From positions 50,363,501 to 50,427,500 of the forward strand of contig NC_065539.1 of assembly GCF_932294415.1 (NCBI RefSeq): 64,000 nucleotides of DNA, written 5' to 3'. The position numbers and the translations under genes are program-made. Shown here piece after piece: positions 37,517 to 49,084 of the stretch. This DNA is from Quercus robur (lineage: Eukaryota > Streptophyta > Magnoliopsida > Fagales > Fagaceae). The notes beneath the pieces were generated by a model, which saw only the letters and a program-made list of their open reading frames with translations, did no database searches and was not told the origin of the DNA. The first letter of the stretch is position 1. The number at the start of each line of letters is the position of its first letter.

Positions 37517-40500
37517 CTATTGCAATCCACCCCCAATAAACTCAATCCAAGCCCTTCTTCTATCAACCGTCATGGCCAAAAAAGCGGCTCTACTCTTGGC
37601 ATTATGAAGCTCCTGCACGACCTTGCAATACGTGACATGATCGACATCGGTGTGCTGGTTCAGAAGAGTTACAGCTGCTGTAACTAACTCACTGGCAGCC
37701 CCCACAGCAGAGTCTCCAGTGTCGATGGACTTTTTCCCCCGACGGTTCCTCATGTCAGTAAAACCCCATATTGCCTCAGTCATGGATTCAAGGGAGTGCC
37801 CTTTCCTCCTTTTTCCACTTGAATGAGACGGTTCAGCTGGCCGCTTTTCAGCTTGCCTCCGGCTTTGGGCTTCACTCGGTGTGGGCAACTCCTCCACGTC
37901 ATCCAAACTATCAATGCTGACATTGACATGTACCCCCTCAGATAGAAAGGCTGCATCAAGTTCTCTCTCTTCATCACTATTGGGAGCTGGTTGGGCAGAT
38001 GACATTTGGAGGAAACTCGTGGCTGTGTTTGAATTGAAAAGAGTGCCCAACAGCTCATTGTGTCTCATCCCCTTTCTCTTGAACTCCTTGAATCTATGAT
38101 TGACCTATTAACAACCATATATATTGGGTTAGATGTTTTTTTTATTTGTAAAACCCAATACAAAGTAGATGGCTAATTTATAATAATCGTATAACAGCAC
38201 TCTTTATTCCAAATTGATGATAGCCAAAAAGGTTTTTTAGGAAATTGTAGACATTGAGTATAAAATAATATAAGTCAAAGATATAAGTCAGAATTTATAA
38301 GTCACATTAAACCCCATTAAACCCACAGTAAACCCCATATATAAGTCAGATTTTATTCCATTCCTAAAAGTATCATCATGGGAAAATGCTACAAAACAAC
38401 TATTTAAAGCCACTATTATTAATACACTCATAAGCCAATAAACCTAATATTTTTGATATTTTTGATATTTAAGTCAGTAAGGACTTACCGCAAATGCAGC
38501 AGCCCAAGCATCGTCACTGGCCGTCACCGTATTTGAAATGGGGTCCCATCCCATTCCTGTACGTGCGATGAGCTGGGAGAAAGTGCTGTGTCTCTGTTTC
38601 AGTCGTTGATATTTTTGTGTAAGTTGTGCCTTGGTGTAACTTTTAGACGCACGCTTGTTAAACTCATTGACAACTGCTGTCCAAGTTCCAGACTTGAACT
38701 GGCCTTGGGGCATATTCCCTTTAGCATCCTCTTCTAACAAGATGTCAATAAAATGTCTCTCAACTGCTTCAGGCCACTTCTTATCCTCGGCATCATCCAT
38801 CTAAATACATGTTGGTATACTTACATAGACTCGTAAAATGGTCTTCTATGATATGGAATTAAAATTTTTAACTTACTACTAGACCCAAGCAGCAGGCATA
38901 TAAGAGAAAATTCACCCCATATAAAGGAAAAATACAAAGATACACATTCATACACATAAGTTTTAGCTCAACTTGTAGTGGCATTGTATATTTATGAAGG
39001 CATAAGAGCATATTACACAACAGATTAGCTATTTTAGCTTCAAGGTAAAATATATTGTCTCTTCAAGAGACAAGGTCCATGTTGGGACTTGTCTCTTGAA
39101 GAGACAAGATCTAAAAAATACTATTTCTTCAAATAAGTTTCAAATAACACTATTTAGTGAAATAATTTTAATTATTAAAGAAAGAAAAAAAAAAGTGTTA
39201 ATGCAAACATAAATAAAAAGAAAACTTTTTAACTTGAGAAACAAAAAGTGTCTTGGTTATAACTTGTAAATATTATCTAGTCCAAGAGCTGATCTTATCT
39301 ATAACGATTATATGTGTAACCACACTCATAGTTGTAGGCCACAATGTCATTACATGGAAAAATTACATAAAATACTGACTCTCTCTCTGTTGGACAAGTT
39401 CCAAATATTCATATTCCAAAGGGAGAGAGGTCATGAATTTAATTAATTAATTAATTAATTATAATTAAAATCTTAAAATTTTTGAAGAATTTAATTTTCA
39501 CTAAACGATGTGAAAGGATGTGGCTGCCTTGGCAGCTTAACCTACTTCATGTTCTTCCAAGGCTCACCCATCTCATCAATCCCAGCTTCAGTGCTCATTC
39601 ATCCAGTGTTGATGAGATGGGCTGGCCCCTTTGGGCTATTTTGTTGTAAATATCTTCTTCCCTTTTCCTTTTTTATTTTATTTTATTAATTTTTTTTATT
39701 CAGGAAAAAAGTAGATTGATTTCTAAGGTTTTCAAGATTATAAATTCTTATAACTTGGATATATGATATATCAACAATAAATTCATTATTGACCTGGCTA
39801 TTTGTGGTTTTATTTACACACATACATTACATGTGCAATTGTGCAAAAAAGAAAAAGAAAAGAAATGCCAAAATAAATCATTTTCATAATATACAGATAA
39901 AAAACATTAAATTAGAATGAAACTGTGTTTCCTAGCCTTCCACCTAAGACTCCACAAGTAGAGATAAATGTGCTATCTACTTTTGGCTTTTTCCTTAACC
40001 TCCTTGTCCCTTTGTCTTAATATGAGAAGATAATACCAATTGTATGGTCACAGGGTTTGAGAAGAGAACAAAATGTGGTTTTGGAAGGATCTTTGAGAGT
40101 TTTCTTGCAATTCTCACACTCCTCCCACTAGGAAAGTGAAGATTAGGCTATTTGTTTGTCTTTGTTAAATATCTTTATCTTGACCTTATATATTTTTCAC
40201 AAACTGAAGAATATAATTTCAACTCCAAAAAAATCTGTTTCGTATATAGTTTTCTTATACATTTGCTCAAAATCTCTATCCAATAAATCTTGATTCTTAT
40301 TAATGTAAGTATACTACTACCCTCTAGGTTATATGATAAGCAAGATGCTTGTTTAATGATAAGAAACTCTATTTCGATTTAAATTTATATATTGAGGTTA
40401 CTTCACTAATTCCAGTAGTTTTAAAAGCTCAGATTTGTGTTTTTAATTCTAACATGATACTATTAATTAGTTTGGACTTGGGAGTGACACACATCTATGC

Positions 40501-41571
40501 CAAGGGCACACTCATTTATTTAGCCCATGGTCAGATTGAGTTTTTGATTATTTGACAACAGTCTCTGAGTTATCCTTATAATTCTCTATGACATTATTGT
40601 TTCATTCTTTGAGTGCAGCCTTTGTAACTTTTCTTTTTATGGACACAGTATTAAGTTAATGTAGGGGAATCATTTACTTTTATTTTTCAAGCATCTTGCA
40701 CTACATTTTTACATAGGGTTAATTTAGCAACCACATTGCTTCAAAATGAAACGGCCTTTTTAAAATTTAAATAAAAAAACAAGTATGATAGTCTTAGTAT
40801 CTAACAAAAGTGGTGAGTGATCTGAAATTGTGATGGGTAGGGATGTGACTGTTGTCTGAAGTACATCATTCAGCCATTTATAATTAGTGAAGGCATGCCC
40901 CCAAAAACCCAATACACTAAAAAATCCCATCTAACAGAAGGTGCAGATCATGAACCCAATATCCATACAAACTCAGAAACAAAAATCCAACACAAGAACT
41001 CAATAACCCATAACAAGTAGATAAACCTAGACCCCAAAACAACCCATTGATCCTCTAAGAAACCTGTCAACAAACATCTTCTCAGCCAAGTCAGAATTAG
41101 TGAAGGCATGCCCCCAAAAACCCAATACACTAAAAAATCCCATCTAACAGAAGGTGCAGATCATGAACCCAATATCCATACAAACTCAGAAACAAAAATC
41201 CAACACAAGAACTCAATAACCCATAACAAATAGATAAACCCAGACCCCAAAACAACCCATTTATCCTCTAAGAAACCTTTCAACAAACATCTTCTCTACA
41301 TGCATTCAATAGTCATCAACATATAATTAAAGAAAAGTCACAAAAAAATAAATAAAAACCCAAATTTTTGACAAACCCAAATCTAAAACAGACTGAGTAT
41401 CAACGGTCTTAGTAGGAGGGTTTGGGTGCTTAGAAGATTAAAACAGAACAATCGAAGCATGATTCACTATATATTACACAGACGTACCGGTGAGGGAACA
41501 CGGTCAGAAGAGGAAGCTGATGCTCTGTAATGCACTCGAGAGGTGGATGAGGAAGGGAGTGAGGCGTCCAT
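37517..41571 (-). CDS. Myb/SANT-like (trihelix-type) protein of a PIF/Harbinger element, intact
   Basis: Coding exons 41571-41488, 38800-38489 and 38104-37517 join in phase 0 with GT-AG signals to give 327 residues. The first exon adds a Ser-rich leader (MDASLPSSSTSRVHYRA) and has an acceptor directly before its ATG. If it is not used, the frame can start at 38800 (299 residues). Residues about 29-140 form the Myb/SANT-like DNA-binding domain (conserved Trp in KKWPEAVE, GTWTAVVNEF and DAWAAAFA, and YQRLKQRHSTF). The C-terminal half is acidic then basic (SSGKRRKGHS, a probable nuclear signal) and ends with a helical region. In PIF/Harbinger systems such a protein partners the transposase, helping nuclear import and end binding. 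No stop or frameshift is present, in contrast to the transposase. Confidence 0.82.
38801..40882 (-). other. Large intron of the Myb-like gene
   Basis: Together with the tandem duplication this forms an intron from 41487 to 38801. It contains an imperfect repeat of TGTCTCTTGAAGAGACAAG (39057-39110), which can form a hairpin, a run of AATT repeats near 39438-39465, and no recognised gene. Confidence 0.5.
40883..41296 (+). repeat. 213-bp tandem duplication, two copies
   Basis: The units 40883-41095 and 41096-41296 both begin ATTAGTGAAGGCATGCCCCC and differ at only a few positions (for example CAAGTAG/CAAATAG and CCTGTC/CCTTTC). The duplication lies in the 2.7-kb first coding intron of the Myb-like gene. 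It is non-coding and C+A rich. Confidence 0.92.
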
Positions 41572-41682
41572 CTGAAAGAATATATGGGATTAAAAGAAGC
41601 CCTAACATGAATTAATGTGAAATGATCTGTTGGGATGTGAAAGAAAGCTGAAACAAGTAATTAACAAAATTAAAAACCTTAC

Positions 41683-41770
41683 CTGACCGACCCCTTCAGA
41701 CTGTGTGAGTTGCCTTTTCCTTAGCAACAGAGCGTCATTGGTGAGGAATTAATTGGGAGAAAGGGAAAGC
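41683..41770 (-). other. Probable 5' UTR exon of the Myb-like gene
   Basis: On the minus strand GGGGTCGGTCAG/GTAAGG is a strong donor (exon end 41683), and the next acceptor, TTCTTTCAG, abuts the ATG at 41571. The upstream limit is unknown. This places transcription start roughly 0.5 kb inside the right TIR. Confidence 0.5.
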
Positions 41771-42305
41771 AAGTGATTCATAGGGGTTTCTTCCAAATGA
41801 TGTGTGTGTGGGATTTTGACGCGTTGATGAAGCTACTGTTAGGAGTAATGGCGCCGGATCCGTGAGGGCTGAGGTGGAATGCCGCTGGGTTAGAGCAGTA
41901 ATGGAGGTGGGTGAGAGGAGGAGTTCGGACTGTGAGTGTAGAGATGAGAGTAGAGAGGAGAGGAGAGATGAGATGAATTATTTGGGGCGTGAAGACTGAT
42001 GGTGTGAAGACTGAAGAGATGAGAGTAGAGAGGAGAGGAGACAAACTTTAGAAAAAGCTTATCAGTGGGGTCCGGGTGCAGTGAAAATTGAATTTCATTT
42101 TTATTACGGTTGTGCCATCAGAAACGCAATTTCATTGTTTAAAATGTGGCCCGAGCATGTTTCAAAAAGTATGTTTCAAACAGAGGTTTTTAAGCAACTA
42201 TTTTCAAACAACCCTATTTTAAACACTATCACCAAACATATTGTTTCAAATTTTGGACACTAGTGTTCAGTGTTTAAACACTGAACACTATGTTTTCAGT
42301 TGACA

Positions 42306-42319
42306 AACCAAACAGCCTC
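42306..42319 (-). repeat. Right terminal inverted repeat of the giant PIF element
   Basis: AACCAAACAGCCTC, followed by TTA at 42320-42322. Its reverse complement is GAGGCTGTTTGGTT. Confidence 0.65.
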
Positions 42320-42330
42320 TTAGTCACTTA

Positions 42331-43428
42331 GGAGGTGTTTGGATTTGTTGTTTCCATAACACATAACTCAAAAATGGTGGGACCCATGACTAAGAAGTCC
42401 GTTTGGATTTTCATAACTCTGTTTCCAGTTTTTGTTTCCATCACTCAATTCTCTGATTTTTGAGTGATGAGTTATGGAATCTGAAAACACATTTTAGGTG
42501 TTTTCAATTTCCATAACTCAGTTTTCAATGGCATTTTCGTAATTAAAACAACATACTGGGTCTCACGGTCAGAGGTTAGCCGCAACTTTTGACCTTTCTC
42601 TCTCTCTCTCTCTGGGTTCGGTGATCTTCTTCTTCTTCTTTTTTTTCTTTTTCCTTTCACACTGGTGGGTTTTGGAGTTTAAGATCATAAACTTTATAAT
42701 AAAAAAAAATGATTTTTTTTGCAAACATAGATCTGAATCAAAGACCTAGAAGTCTTCCAGATCTTAGAAAAACAAGAAATTCGCAATATTTGTGTACCAA
42801 GTCAAATCAGACTCACATTCTCATCTCTCACAATCCATAACCCAAGCAAGAAAAATAGAGAGAGAGAAGAGGCAGAGAAAAATAGATAAAAAGTTTCTTA
42901 GTGTGAAAATGTGTATAGAATAGTGGGTAAGTACTGAAATTTTGCAAAGGAATTTTTTTTTTTTTTTTTTTCACTGGGTTCAAGCTCCTTCCGCACCTCT
43001 GCCTCCATTGCCCTCTTCCTCTTTCACTGGGTTTTGGCCTTGGTTTAAGATTTGAGAATGGTCTACAGTAGAGCGAAGACCGAAAAGGACTTGTGGAGAG
43101 CTGGCAGAGCCATCTTAGCGCTATTGGACCAAACGGTGGTGTTGCTAGGATTGTCTTCATCAGCCAAAGAGGGTGGAGGGAGGTCTCCATACAACCCAAT
43201 GTAGAAAAGACCAAAAAGAAAGAGATGAGAGAGAGAGTTATTAGGGGCTATGAGTGTGTCAAGCATGGGTCCCACAAACAGTGAAAAAATATTGAGTGAT
43301 GATAAGTGGAGTGATGGTGCCAAACAGAGTTCGTGTAGAGTGATGGGATATTTTAAGTGATGAGTGATAAGTGACGAAAATTGAGTGAGGAGTGATAAGT
43401 GATGAAAAATAAAAATCCAAACAGGACC
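42331..43428. mobile_element. Tourist-like non-autonomous PIF/Harbinger element (1.1 kb)
   Basis: The left end GGAGGTGTTTGGAT and the right end, read inward, GGTCCTGTTTGGAT match at 11 of 14 bases. TTA lies on both sides (42328-42330 and 43429-43431). Subterminal arms repeat phrases such as GAGTGATGAGTTATGG and AGTGATGAGTGATAAGTG. No transposase is encoded; the interior includes a (CT)n run (42597-42613) and a small GC-richer part (42980-43200). It sits only 8 bp beyond the giant PIF element. Confidence 0.82.
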
Positions 43429-43689
43429 TTAATTATTGCCACCATGGTATTCCCGATGGGGGCTATACAGAGGAAGCATGTTGAAATTGCACTATTACTT
43501 GCCTTGAACACATTCACGTGAGAATTGATATATATTAGTCTTCCTAAAATAGGGTAAGAGAAAAAAATAGAAAAGAAAGCCCAGAAATGAAAAAACACCC
43601 CCACATTAGCTTCCCTATCCCATATTTGCTACAGTTGCTCCCTTGCACTGTTCATTCCCATTTCATTGCTTTATTATCTTTTGTATTTT

Positions 43690-45026
43690 GGTAACTGTGG
43701 TAAAGAAAAGTGTGCACTTTAAAAAGTGTGAGAAATAATTTTAAAATAATATATGATTTAGAATAGATTATTGATAAAGCCTTAAAATGTAAACTTGATA
43801 TATATTTATGTGAGCGTTATCTCTTTATTACTATGCTTAATTTGTATAATTAAGCTATGATTTGCATTAGTTTCTATTATTTATCTTTACATAATTTCTT
43901 GAATAAGATGTCATTTATTATAATTTTCTACCTTTAGGAAATCATGTGAAAAAATGAGTTTACAAGAATTTGTGAGAGAATGGAGGCCAAACTAGAATTA
44001 AAAAGGAGCTAAAGGACCATGCTTAAATGTCTAAGGATGTGCAGTTAGAGTGTTTGGGTCGTTTACCATGTTTGGAAGCTTCAAGTAAGGAAATAAATCA
44101 AAGAGACAGAATCTGAAAAGGAAAAATCAGATTTAAACACTGATCAGTATTTTGGACGTATCTTTCTCCTTAAAAATCCAATTGACTCAAGGCTAGATAT
44201 TAAATATCTATAAATTTCCAGTTTTGAGTTTTCGAAATTCACAATTTTTGAAGGCCGATATTAACTCACAAGTTGCTACTATAAATTTGGACGAAAATTA
44301 AATGGTAAAAATTTTATTTTTCTTTGGACACTTTTACGTTAGGCTTTTGAAGAGAGGTTGTGGAGAACGAGTTTGGCAAAGAAAAAACTTGTATTTTCTT
44401 TTCTCTTATGGCAACCTAAACTCTTTGCTAGGGTTAAGGGTTATGTTTCTTCTAAACGGTATGAATATTCAATGTGATTCTTTCTAAAATTTTAGACAAC
44501 GACATATTTGATTGTTCAATTAGATTTCTTTAGATGTATTAGTTTTTCCATGCTTTCAATAAGTTCAATCATATTTTTCTTATTGTTTAGATGAATTTCT
44601 AATAGTTTCAAATAGAAATCATGTTTTAAAGTGAAAGAGTTTTTTGAAAACTATTCTAACCACATTATTAATCTAGGTTATCATGCATTCTTGAATTGTC
44701 TCAGTTCAACTAAGTCGTAGGCTTTTAATTGTTTAAGAACAATCAATTATGAATTTTTTTTTTTTTTAGATCACAAAGAATTTCATATCGATATAGGGAA
44801 ACACGCTGATGCCTTGGTAATTAAAATATTGATTTAAAGCAGCTGTTATTTAATTGTTAACAATCACCAAGCAAAAAAAAAAAAAAAAACATTACTTTTG
44901 TTATTCATCCAAATTGTTGTTTGATTACATTGTCTTTGAATTTACATTGCTTCTTGTGGTTCAACCTTAATTCTTCAAGAATTATATTGCTATGATCTCT
45001 TGCACTTGAGAGTAAGCAAGCAATTT
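43690..45026 (+). mobile_element. Probable 5' LTR region of a decayed Ty3/gypsy element
   Basis: This AT-rich non-coding stretch leads directly to a tRNA-Asp-type primer-binding site at 45027. A TATA-like CTATAAATTTGG lies at about 44280. The left boundary is not clear and no 3' LTR was recognised in the window, so limits are approximate. Confidence 0.4.
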
Positions 45027-45044
45027 TGGCGTCGCTACCGAGGA
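45027..45044 (+). promoter_or_regulatory. Primer-binding site, tRNA-Asp type
   Basis: TGGCGTCGCTACCGAGGA differs at three positions from TGGCGCCGTTGCCGGGGA, the primer-binding site complementary to plant tRNA-Asp used by Ty3/gypsy elements of the Athila/Tat group. Confidence 0.7.
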
Positions 45045-45302
45045 GCTACTGCGTACGTATTTAGAGGGATTTTTTTTTTGAAGCAAAGCATAATTGGTAG
45101 AAATTCTTCTATTGGTAACTTCATTCCATTTTCCTTTTTTTCTTTTTTTTTTTTTCTTTTTTTCTTTTTTTAATTTGATTTGATTTGATTGTGCATTCAC
45201 TGTTGCATGAGCATTTGGGTTAAAAACCAGAGAGGTAGATTAAAAATTTTTGAAACTTACTTTGGTAATATTTTTGACACACCTTCACCTTCTTCATCAA
45301 TC

Positions 45303-46072
45303 ATGGGTGATGAAACACATAATAATCATGATGAGAATAGAAGAACCATGTATGAACTGTTGCATCCCACACAAAATTCTTTTCCTTCACGCATCATGTT
45401 TCCACCTAATGCACCACATGTAGAAGTGAAACAAAGTTTATTTGCAATATGTCCTAACTTTAAGGGACAAGAAAATGAAAATTCTTATGTCCATATTAGA
45501 GTTTTTGAAAAGGTAATTAGTAGTTTCTATGCACAAAATGTTATTGAGACTGCTAAGTTACATTTCTTTCCTTTTTCTCTTAAGGATAAGGCAAGAAGTT
45601 GGCTTTACACCTTAAAACCTAGGTCTATAGGTAATTGGGGGGAAATGGCTCAAGAGTTTTTTAAGAAACATTTCCCTCCCCCACAAAGTCCAATAAGTAA
45701 AAAGAATGATATCTAGTTTTGTCCAAGGAGAAAATGAAACCTTATACCAAGCTTGGGAAAGGTACAAAGATCTTTTCAATTTCTGCCCAACTCATGGGTA
45801 TGAAGATTGGAGGTTGGTTAGCTATTTTCATGAAGGACTTACACATAGGGATTGATAGTTTGTTCAACTCTCATGTGGAGAGGACTTTTTACAAAAAGAA
45901 CCCAAAGAAGCAATGGATTATCTCGATGAGATAGCTGAAAACTCTAACACATAGACTAGATCTACCCGTATGGACTCCACTAATAGGACTAGAATCAACA
46001 CTAGCACTTCTAGTGGAAGTGTTTTTAAGTTGAGGGAAGATGATAACATGAGTGCCAAAATCAATAATTGAT
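45303..46072 (+). pseudogene. Ty3/gypsy gag relic
   Basis: After the primer-binding site, ATG at 45303 opens a gag frame (MGDETHNNHDENRRT) with the conserved capsid phrase LKDKARSWLYTL. The frame breaks near 45700-45716 (TAG) and continues shifted as ISSFVQGENETLYQAWERY, FCPTHGYEDWRLVSYF and FHEGLTHRD, then meets TGA at about 45853. Further relic sequence runs to about 46072. Zinc knuckle, protease, RT and integrase are absent, so the element is truncated. It is a capsid-protein relic with no function expected. Confidence 0.75.
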
Positions 46073-47073
46073 GTGGGTGTTTTGAAAAGTAGTTAGCTAA
46101 AATAGAAAAAATAAAATTTTATCCAAAAATAGTGAGAAAAAATTTAGGGATTCTATTGCAATGCTATGCAGGTTCAGACTCCCAATGTCTCTCATTGGCC
46201 CTAGTGCCATCGATCATTTCATTAACTATTTGTAGTTTGACTGATTACATTTGACTATTTGTAGTTTGACTGATTACATGCTTGAGGAAAACGCATGCAT
46301 CTAATAACACAGTAATTCTTTTCATAAATGAATAAATAAACAAGTTTTGTATTGCTGATATGTACACAATGCTTTATCCTATATATATAAATAAAGAGGT
46401 TAATGATATAGAATACAAACAAGAACTAATATTAATAAAATATATGAAAAATTATTATTAGGACATAATGTTGCGGAGAAAACATCTTGGGGAGACTCTA
46501 GATGAGTGGTTAATAGAATATGTAAGAACACTACTTAACCTTAAAGTTTAAACTAATGAATTTAGGTTCAACCATATGATATTAACTACTCATTTTTCTC
46601 ATAAGCAAATCAATTTATTACAAAAGCGTTGAGTTTTATCAAAAGCCAGTAAAGAGCCACCATAGGCGGTGGGCAGTCAAAAGAAGAAAAGTCCATGGGT
46701 TGAGAAGCACCCATTTTAGCCAAAGTATTAGCACTTTGATATGATTCACCTTTTATTTTTCTAATAAATTGAGAAAAGTTTATTCAGAAAATTGAGATAC
46801 TTTACAAAAGATCTGGCATAATATTAGAAACACGGGCCAAAATGTGCATTTGTCCATTTCGCCAAAATTTTCCAGCAAAATACTCAATGTCTGAAACTAT
46901 TTAGGAAAATGCCTCTGTTTCAATTTAAAACTCGATTTTTAGACAATCGAGTTATAAGGAAATGAAACTTAAAAAAAAATAATAATAATAATAAAAATTG
47001 TTGTTTGGCTCAGAAAATCATTAATGTTTCTTTAAATTTCAAAGAATTATATCAAAATAATATTTATTTTCAG

Positions 47074-47113
<40 letters not shown>

Positions 47114-48519
47114 CAAATGAGAAAATATTTTTAATTCTTTTAGGCGATTTGGGCAAAGAAAAAAAAGTTAATAATCAATCAATATCAATCATTAATTGCT
47201 AAAAATGGAAAGAAATTGGAAGATTCAATTTTGAAGGAGGCCATTTCCTTGTTAACTATGCAAAAATTCAAAAATTATTGTTTATATTTAAATAAGTGGA
47301 AACAGTTTTCGGTTCTATTGGTCTTATTTTTGTTTGATTACATAAAAATGTTTTTTGTAACTTGCATTTTTCTGATAACGCTTTCCATATTACTTGATCT
47401 CCAAAATAAATGGAGTGTTTGTTTCTTTTTGGGAAGAAAAGTGAGGGAGTTGGGTTAATTAGACCTATTTAGTGTAAATTTAGTTTCTAGTTTCTACTTC
47501 TTTGATCATTCTCATGGTCTTTTCGGCCATCGTGTCGCGTGGGCTTGTTAACTGCCTGATATTATTAGCTTGAAAGAATAAAAACTCTTCCAGCAATTTA
47601 TGGGTCAGGCCCATTTGATGCGATTGACCCCCAAGATATCTAACTTGAGGGTGCTCTAAGCCGAAGGTTTGTTCTCCGAGCTAGGCCTGGTGAATCATTA
47701 GGTTCTGAGACAAAATTTCCTGGCCTGATTAGTGATTAGTGAGTACTATAAACTTCAGCTGAATCTGTTGCATTTTGTAGAACGCCAAAAATATTCCAAA
47801 TAAGCTTTAGACAAAGCCCCTTTTTGACCCATAGATTTTTTTTTTTTTTTTTTAGAGATAATTACTATATACTGCTAATTTCATAGTTTGAAATATTTCC
47901 CTCCTAAATTTCCAAGCATTTAGTGCATGAGAAGATACTAATTCAACTACAAAGCTCCCTGCTTAAATTAGAAAATTTCAATGGTTTACACTGTTACTCA
48001 GCCTGACACAATAGGCCAGAAAAATTAAAATTTCATATTTGGGCTCATAAAGTTGTTAAAGGCCCAATTACTCAAGGCTTGAAGATGGTTTTATCTCCTG
48101 CTGGCTGCTACCACAAAAGGATGACATGTCGGGTAAATACATGAGAATACTTTGAATAGTTAGCCGAGTCAAGACCACTTGCTAGACAAAGAATGAAACA
48201 AGATAGATACAAAATCCTAGAGCCCAAACTTGTATTTCGTGAAGCTTTTATTTGGGCTTGAGCCGAAGATTAGTTTCAACATTTGGTCCAATCCTACATG
48301 AAAACCCAAGTGAAAAAGTCTGGCAAGATATGTTATTGACATACCAGATTTTTTAGTGTAGATGGAGGATGTTTTATCACAAATTTCTCATGTACTTCAG
48401 GTTGATTTAGCCGGTTTATCTTAATAAAGTCCTAATGTTCACTCTTAAAAAAAAAAAAAAAAAAAAGGCAATAAAAGGGTTTTTTCTTTTTTTTTTTAAA
48501 TCATTGATTTTGATCTCCA
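46073..48519. other. Intergenic repeat debris, no gene recognised
   Basis: AT-rich DNA with a long A run at 47073-47111, a T run near 47830-47852 and an A run near 48449-48466. A direct repeat of ACTATTTGTAGTTTGACTGA occurs at 46226 and 46254. The block 47505-47720 (CTCTAAGCCGAAGGTTTGTT and similar) is GC-richer and looks like LTR debris of unknown family. Confidence 0.4.
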
Positions 48520-48656
48520 TTGGAGGACTTGCAAATGGTTTGGACTTCTTCAGCAGCAACAGTTAGGCCGAACAGAGCTTGGCAGCCACCACCTAAGTAT
48601 TGGTACAAGATCAACGTCAATGGGGTGATCATACTTAACGAGCACAGTCTCGTCAT

Positions 48657-48984
48657 TATCAAAATGCAAGGAAGAATCATGAGAAGCATGAAGACAACTT
48701 GACAGAATCAGGAACAAGGAAAGCTGCAGAATTGAAGAAAGAAGAAAAAGCAACAGTAGCTTAAGGGACTAAACTGTGTGTAGCTTTGTATTTGTATTTA
48801 TCAATTGAGTAGTTAGTTATGACACGTGAGAAAGGTTGTTAAATTGTAGTTTCACACATGTGAGATTAGTTAGTTTTTCACCTTAGCAGTTAGTTTTTTC
48901 TCTGTTTTGGCTTCTCTGATTGTAGATAAGTGGTACAGTTTCTAATTAATTCAATTGAGAAACTTTTCCCTCAGTTTTCTAATA
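48657..48984 (+). repeat. 5' LTR of the copia element
   Basis: Starts TATCAAAATGCAAGG and ends CAGTTTTCTAATA. It includes GTAGATAAGTGGTACAG (the right LTR has GTATATAAGTGG, a better TATA box). Confidence 0.9.
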
Positions 48985-48996
48985 TGGTATCAGAGC
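48985..48996 (+). promoter_or_regulatory. Primer-binding site, initiator tRNA-Met type
   Basis: TGGTATCAGAGC, the standard Ty1/copia primer-binding site complementary to the 3' end of plant tRNA-iMet, starts immediately after the 5' LTR. Confidence 0.95.
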
Positions 48997-49084
48997 AAAT
49001 TCCCAAATTTTTCTAGAGTTTTACACTTTCTCTCAATTTTCTTGAGAAAACTCTCTTTTGAGAAAAATCTTCTTCTTGCCAACA

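Larger units (their letters stand above)
24632..42319 (-). mobile_element. Putative giant PIF/Harbinger element, 17.7 kb, with cargo genes
   Basis: The left terminus GAGCCCGTTTGGTT and the right terminus, read inward, GAGGCTGTTTGGTT agree at 12 of 14 bases. Both are flanked by TTA (24629-24631 and 42320-42322), the target preference of PIF/Harbinger. Subterminal DNA is also alike, with TGTTTGGTATCATAGTTTAA on the left and TGTTTGGTGATAGTGTTTAA on the right, inward. Inside are a PIF DDE transposase gene and a Myb/SANT-like gene, both on the minus strand, plus a GRF zinc-finger gene on the plus strand and a captured LRR-kinase fragment. Nested elements include a hAT relic (33603-34173). Most PIF elements are several times shorter, so fortuitous pairing of two related ends must be excluded. 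Confidence 0.6.

Noticed and set aside
24632..42319. Interpretation of the 17.7-kb interval as a Helitron or LTR element
   Set aside because: No reverse transcriptase, LTR pair, Rep/helicase or CTRR hairpin end is seen inside; TIRs with TTA and PIF genes fit PIF/Harbinger.
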